A stretch of DNA of 64,000 bases from the NCBI GenBank assembly GCA_021531795.1, contig JADYUL010000002.1, forward strand, positions 309,987 to 373,986. The letters are read 5' to 3'. Within the stretch, counting starts at the first letter, position 1. Every line of letters begins with the position of its first letter. Below, one piece after another: positions 60,738 to 64,000 of this stretch. The notes under the pieces were generated by a model, which was not told the DNA's origin, did not search any database, and saw only the letters and a program-made list of their open reading frames with translations. The stretch is from Lacrimispora saccharolytica (GTDB taxonomy: Bacteria > Bacillota > Clostridia > Lachnospirales > Lachnospiraceae). The position numbers were made by a program, and so were the translations under genes.

Positions 60738-62057
60738 CTACTTCTTCTTTCTATTCGCAAGGATAATCTTACGTGCAGACTTAATGGACTGGGTAAGATT
60801 TCTCTTAGCAGGGCATATGAAGCTGCAGCATCCGCATTCGCAGCATTCCATACCGTTGTTCTTCTCAAAGTTCTCATAATCACCGTGGTCTGCGTATACT
60901 GCAAGTTGCTTAGGCATTACTCTTCCGGGACAAACCTCTAAGCACATACCGCAGTTGATACACGCTGACGGCTCGTTCTCAGCCACCATATCCCTCGACA
61001 TGGCAAGCAGCGCGGACGCAGTCTTGGTAGTCGGAACATCAAGGTTAAACAGCGCAAAGCCCATCATGGGACCGCCTGATACAACCTTCTTGGGCTGAAT
61101 CTTGAAACCACCGGCCTCATCAATAAGTTCTCTGTAATTTTGTCCTATATGCACCCTGAAATTCTGCGGCTCACGAACACAGTCACCTGTTACGGTAACA
61201 ATTCTTTCCATAAGCGGAATTCCGTTTATTACGGCATTGTATATTGCACAGAGAGTATCCACGTTATTAACGGTACATCCGGCATCTGCAGGAAGCATGG
61301 TCGAATCTATTGCCCTCTTGGTTGTAGCATATATTAGCTGCCTCTCTGCTCCCTGAGGATACTTGGTCTTTAAGGTCTTTACAAGGATTCTTGGTTCGTT
61401 CTTGGTAAGTTCCTTAAGCTTGGCTATACAATCAGGCTTATTATCCTCAACAGCAAGAATACCTCTCGCGTTATCAAACAGCCTGAGCACCACCTTGAGT
61501 CCTTCGACAACCTTCTCAGGTTCCTCAAGCATCCTTCTGTAATCCGATGTAAGATAAGGCTCACATTCAGCACAATTGGCAATACAGTATTCTATCTTTT
61601 CAGGCTCCTTAGGTGATAACTTGACATGAGTAGGGAAACCGGCGCCTCCCATACCTACAACGCCGCCCTTTCTGATTCTCTCAATGATATCCGCCTTGCT
61701 AAGGCTGTCAATATCATCGCAGGAATCATATTCCACTTCCTTGTATTCGTTGTCATTCTCAATAACAATGCTGTTAACCATATCTCCTGTAACCACTCTT
61801 CTGGGTTCAATGGCAACAACCTTACCGGAAACCGTTGAATAGATTGGCACAGATACAAATCCGTTGGCATCCGCTATCATCTGACCCCTGAGCACATAGT
61901 CACCCTTGGCAACAACCGGAGTTGCGGGGGCACCGATATGCTGTGACAGAGGATATACCAGATTACCGACCGGAAGCACATCCTTTATGGGCTTATCCTT
62001 GGATAAGTCTTTGCCATCATATGGATGTATTCCGCCATTAAATGATAACTTTGACAT
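60738..62057 (-). CDS. rnfC: Rnf complex subunit RnfC (NADH/FMN, 4Fe-4S)
   Basis: A 439-aa peripheral subunit that exchanges electrons with NAD(H). It has an N-terminal barrel-sandwich/biotin-like region (GDYVLRGQMIAD), nucleotide/FMN site KGGVVGMGGAGFPTHVKL, CAECEPYLTSDYR, GAERQLIYAT, and C-terminal 4Fe-4S motifs CINCGMCLEVCP and CCECGCCSFICP. First gene of the operon (GGAGAGAA before the ATG), divergent from the HAD gene at 62196. Confidence 0.96.
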   Translation of the reverse strand: MSKLSFNGGIHPYDGKDLSKDKPIKDVLPVGNLVYPLSQHIGAPATPVVAKGDYVLRGQMIADANGFVSVPIYSTVSGKVVAIEPRRVVTGDMVNSIVIENDNEYKEVEYDSCDDIDSLSKADIIERIRKGGVVGMGGAGFPTHVKLSPKEPEKIEYCIANCAECEPYLTSDYRRMLEEPEKVVEGLKVVLRLFDNARGILAVEDNKPDCIAKLKELTKNEPRILVKTLKTKYPQGAERQLIYATTKRAIDSTMLPADAGCTVNNVDTLCAIYNAVINGIPLMERIVTVTGDCVREPQNFRVHIGQNYRELIDEAGGFKIQPKKVVSGGPMMGFALFNLDVPTTKTASALLAMSRDMVAENEPSACINCGMCLEVCPGRVMPKQLAVYADHGDYENFEKNNGMECCECGCCSFICPAKRNLTQSIKSARKIILANRKKK

Positions 62058-62111
62058 TTCTCTCCTCTTTCCTATCCTACTGATTTAGTGGGATGCGCCC
62101 ACTGCCTCTAT

Positions 62112-62140
62112 TTTACTATTTTTTGAAACTAAAGTATACT
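62112..62140 (+). promoter_or_regulatory. Promoter of the HAD/exonuclease gene pair
   Basis: TTTACT (62112-62117), 17-bp spacer, TATACT (62135-62140), about 55 bp before ATG 62196. The divergent rnfC promoter was not resolved with confidence in the same 138-bp interval. Confidence 0.5.
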
Positions 62141-62195
62141 ATGTTTGGCAATAACTTATTGCTCTATCCATAAATACATTTCAGGGAGTAAACCT

Positions 62196-62813
62196 ATGAT
62201 AAAGAATATTGTTTTTGATGTGGGAAAAGTGCTCATCGACTGGTATCCCTTCGAGACCATGGAACAGCTGGGATTCAGTAAAGATGTAATGGACACAATA
62301 AGAAAGTATATCTTCGATTCCGGTGAATGGTCGAGGGAGGATGAAGGTCTGATGACAAGAGATGAACTTAAGGACTACTTTGCTTCTCTCATGCCAAAAT
62401 ATAAAGAGAACATGCGTCTCTTCTATGACCACGCCACGGATTCCATAAGACCCCGAGACTATGTTAAGCCGCTTATCGGTAAGCTTAAGTCTATGGGGTA
62501 CAAGGTTTATGTTCTCTCCAACTTTGGAGAATCAGCAATGCTTACCGGTGTTAGGATGGGTGGCATCAACTTCTTAGAAGACCTTGACGGCTATTTATTC
62601 TCCTATGAAATCCATAAGGTTAAACCCAATCCCGAGATATATGAAGCATTGTATGAGCGCTATGAGCTTAATCCCGAAGAATGCCTGTTTATTGACGATC
62701 TTAAGGAAAACATTGAAGGTGCACGGGCTACCGGCATGGACGGAATAGTATTCGAATCAATAGAACAGCTTCACTCAGAATTGATATCACGTGGTATTGA
62801 TATAAGATTATGA
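62196..62813 (+). CDS. HAD-superfamily phosphatase, YihX-like (subfamily IA)
   Basis: A 205-aa cytosolic hydrolase: nucleophile Asp in NIVFDVGKVLIDW, YVLSNFGESA (motif II), HKVKPNPEIYEALY (Lys, motif III) and CLFIDDLKENIEGARATGM (motif IV). It resembles YihX/epoxide-hydrolase-N-type HADs acting on sugar phosphates. The second motif-I acid is Gly (DVG), as in that subgroup. GGGAG stands 6 nt before ATG 62196; the longer ORF to 62145 lacks this. It overlaps the next gene by 4 bp (ATGA). Confidence 0.88.
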   Translation: MIKNIVFDVGKVLIDWYPFETMEQLGFSKDVMDTIRKYIFDSGEWSREDEGLMTRDELKDYFASLMPKYKENMRLFYDHATDSIRPRDYVKPLIGKLKSMGYKVYVLSNFGESAMLTGVRMGGINFLEDLDGYLFSYEIHKVKPNPEIYEALYERYELNPEECLFIDDLKENIEGARATGMDGIVFESIEQLHSELISRGIDIRL

Positions 62814-63910
62814 TCGTTACGGATGAATTCTTCGAAAATAACTGCATAACTTACGATGTGAAACGTATTGCAGCACCATCCGATATTCTTTTTCTTGATA
62901 TTGAGACCACAGGACTCACCCCTCGCAATTCATATATATACATGGTGGGCGTGGTTTATTTTTTAGATAACAGATGGTATTACAAGAATCTGTTTGCGAC
63001 CTCTCCTGCTGACGAGGAAGTACTGCTTAAGGAACTGATTCACATTATCTCCACCTTCAGGGTTCTGATCCACTTTAACGGTACCCGGTTTGACCTGCCG
63101 TTTATCACAAACAGGTGCGAAGCCTATGGGATAGATATTAATTTAAGCGCTTTGGATAGTCATGACCTGTACAAGGATTTTAAGCCTCTGCGTTTCATTC
63201 TCGGCACCGGCGACTGCAGACAGAAGACTTTAGAGCAGTTTATTGGTCTTAACAGGGAGGATAAGTATTCCGGCGGAGAGCTCATACCTGTATATAAGCA
63301 CTACTGTTCATTTTGTGATGACGAGAGCTTCTCACTGCTCTATCAGCACAATCGTGATGATCTGTACGGTATGCTTAGGCTCCTTGATATCTTCTCTGTA
63401 TTTGATTTCTTTAATGCTCCGCTTTCAATAACAGATGTTAACATCAATTCATATATAAACTTTACGGGGGAATCAGCCTGTGAATTGCTCATTAGTTTCG
63501 AAAGCAGGGTAACTATACCGGGAAGAATAAGCACCAATAAGTCATCTGTTTTTCTTACTATCGATGGATCTAATGGTCTGCTCAGGATTCCTGTTATTGA
63601 AGCTAAGCTAAATTACTATTACAAGAATTATAAAGATTACTATTATCTTCCCTCGGAGAATATGACAGTCCATAAATCTGTAGGACAATTTGTGGATAAG
63701 GAATTCAGGCAAAAGGCTACGGCCGATACAGCCTATACTTCCAAGGAATCGACCTATATTCTCTGGGATGGCACACTTTCGCTTCCCACCTTTTCAACAG
63801 ATCGTAAATCAAAGGATAAATATATCGAGCTAAACGATGAGCTTATTAATAATAAGGAATTGCTGGCAGAATATACATTAAACATAATAAAAAGACTTAG
63901 GGAAAAATAA
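62810..63910 (+). CDS. DEDD exonuclease-like, RNase_H_2/YprB family
   Basis: The 366-aa protein has an N-terminal RNase H-like exonuclease domain (~25-195): FLDIETTGLTPRNS (Asp, Glu), HFNGTRFDLPF (Asp), LDSHDLYKDFKPL, and HNRDDLYGM (Asp). It lacks a clear helicase partner; the C-terminal ~150 aa are unassigned. The family is predicted to be a 3'-5' exonuclease acting on single-stranded nucleic acid. Translation is coupled to the HAD gene by ATGA. The last codons form part of a hairpin. Confidence 0.87.
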   Translation: MIVTDEFFENNCITYDVKRIAAPSDILFLDIETTGLTPRNSYIYMVGVVYFLDNRWYYKNLFATSPADEEVLLKELIHIISTFRVLIHFNGTRFDLPFITNRCEAYGIDINLSALDSHDLYKDFKPLRFILGTGDCRQKTLEQFIGLNREDKYSGGELIPVYKHYCSFCDDESFSLLYQHNRDDLYGMLRLLDIFSVFDFFNAPLSITDVNINSYINFTGESACELLISFESRVTIPGRISTNKSSVFLTIDGSNGLLRIPVIEAKLNYYYKNYKDYYYLPSENMTVHKSVGQFVDKEFRQKATADTAYTSKESTYILWDGTLSLPTFSTDRKSKDKYIELNDELINNKELLAEYTLNIIKRLREK

Positions 63911-63921
63911 TCCCTAAGTCT
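63893..63921. repeat. Hairpin over the exonuclease stop codon
   Basis: Perfect 11-bp arms AGACTTAGGGA (63893-63903) and TCCCTAAGTCT (63911-63921), 7-nt loop containing the stop codon. It is followed by two further hairpins to 63988. Confidence 0.7.
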
Positions 63922-63936
63922 CAGACTGTAGACAAA

Positions 63937-63964
63937 GTCCACCAAAATTGGTGGGCTTTTCTTT
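63937..63964 (+). terminator. Rho-independent terminator after the exonuclease gene
   Basis: Stem GTCCACCAA/TTGGTGGGC (63937-63955, one G-U) and a T-rich tail TTTTCTTTA. It lies 27 bp beyond the stop. Confidence 0.72.
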
Positions 63965-63965
63965 A

Positions 63966-63988
63966 TTTGTGCCACTTGATGGCACAAA
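63966..63988. repeat. Hairpin at the right edge
   Basis: Perfect 9-bp arms TTTGTGCCA (63966-63974) and TGGCACAAA (63980-63988), 5-nt loop. Third of three stacked hairpins. No T-run follows on the plus strand inside the window; it may terminate a minus-strand gene arriving from beyond the edge. Confidence 0.6.
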
Positions 63989-64000
63989 CTAATTCATTCC

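Noticed and set aside
60041..60766. 241-aa plus-strand ORF
   Set aside because: Antisense to rnfD, with low-complexity Tyr/Asn/Arg composition and no conserved motif.
62058..62195. Riboswitch or strong promoter for rnfC
   Set aside because: Only a 6-bp hairpin (around 62087-62103) and weak -10-like hexamers are seen; no known riboswitch pattern was recognised.

Overview
The window is a gene-dense, moderately AT-rich chromosomal segment from an anaerobic Firmicute, most likely a Lachnospiraceae of the Butyrivibrio/Pseudobutyrivibrio type. The assignment is inferred from gene content: a clostridial rnfCDGEAB operon, an NADP-type glutamate dehydrogenase, a GH9 cellulase, a DUF5688 protein, a UmuC-like Y-family polymerase and an AP2/HNH protein. 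Nearly all genes are on the minus strand, so operons read from high to low coordinates. I see no insertion sequence, prophage, CRISPR array or rRNA, and no gene-free stretch longer than about 300 bp.

Region 1 (1-16.6 kb) is mostly housekeeping. It holds an operon rluF-ligA-metA-GH9 cellulase-partial ORF, then gdhA with a near-consensus promoter, and an SH3-domain protein directly behind a tRNA-Arg(CCG). Three GT-C-like membrane glycosyltransferases follow, two of them divergent around a palindromic double promoter. The region ends with a DUF5688 protein, efp, yqeG and a small unknown protein.

Region 2 (16.7-27 kb) has an oligopeptide/dipeptide ABC importer operon, a Y-family polymerase/ECF S-component/riboflavin kinase cluster, a MerR regulator with a visible autoregulatory operator plus a YbjQ protein, and a methyl-accepting chemotaxis protein.

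Region 3 (27.1-49.2 kb) is the accessory core. A roughly 17 kb operon starts with a tiny PqqD-like protein. It continues with a PelD-like protein (SDR + membrane + GAF + degenerate GGDEF retaining an RxxD site), a PelE-like TPR protein, a large membrane protein, a DUF2194 protein, PelF and PelG. Behind these come DUF2304, GT4, GT2, DUF4832, a flippase and a nucleotidyltransferase of the kind found in lasso-peptide clusters. This looks like a Gram-positive, cyclic-di-GMP-responsive Pel-like exopolysaccharide system with extra glycan genes. Just behind it is a separately promoted and terminated gene for a 152-aa leader-bearing protein, followed by an ABC exporter, a glycosyltransferase, a PqqD-HPr-kinase-like fusion and an S26B-type signal peptidase. 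I regard this as a candidate undescribed peptide/protein maturation and export cassette.

Region 4 (49.3-64 kb) returns to core metabolism: uppP, citrate synthase, aminopeptidase P, threonine synthase, an AP2-HNH-AP2 protein, a GH25 lysozyme at the end of the rnfCDGEAB operon, then a HAD phosphatase and a DEDD exonuclease on the plus strand, ending in stacked hairpins.

A recurring signal is a good -10 hexamer only 6-7 nt before a start codon with no Shine-Dalgarno sequence. It occurs at six genes and predicts leaderless mRNAs. All functional calls come from reading the sequence by eye; no database search was run.
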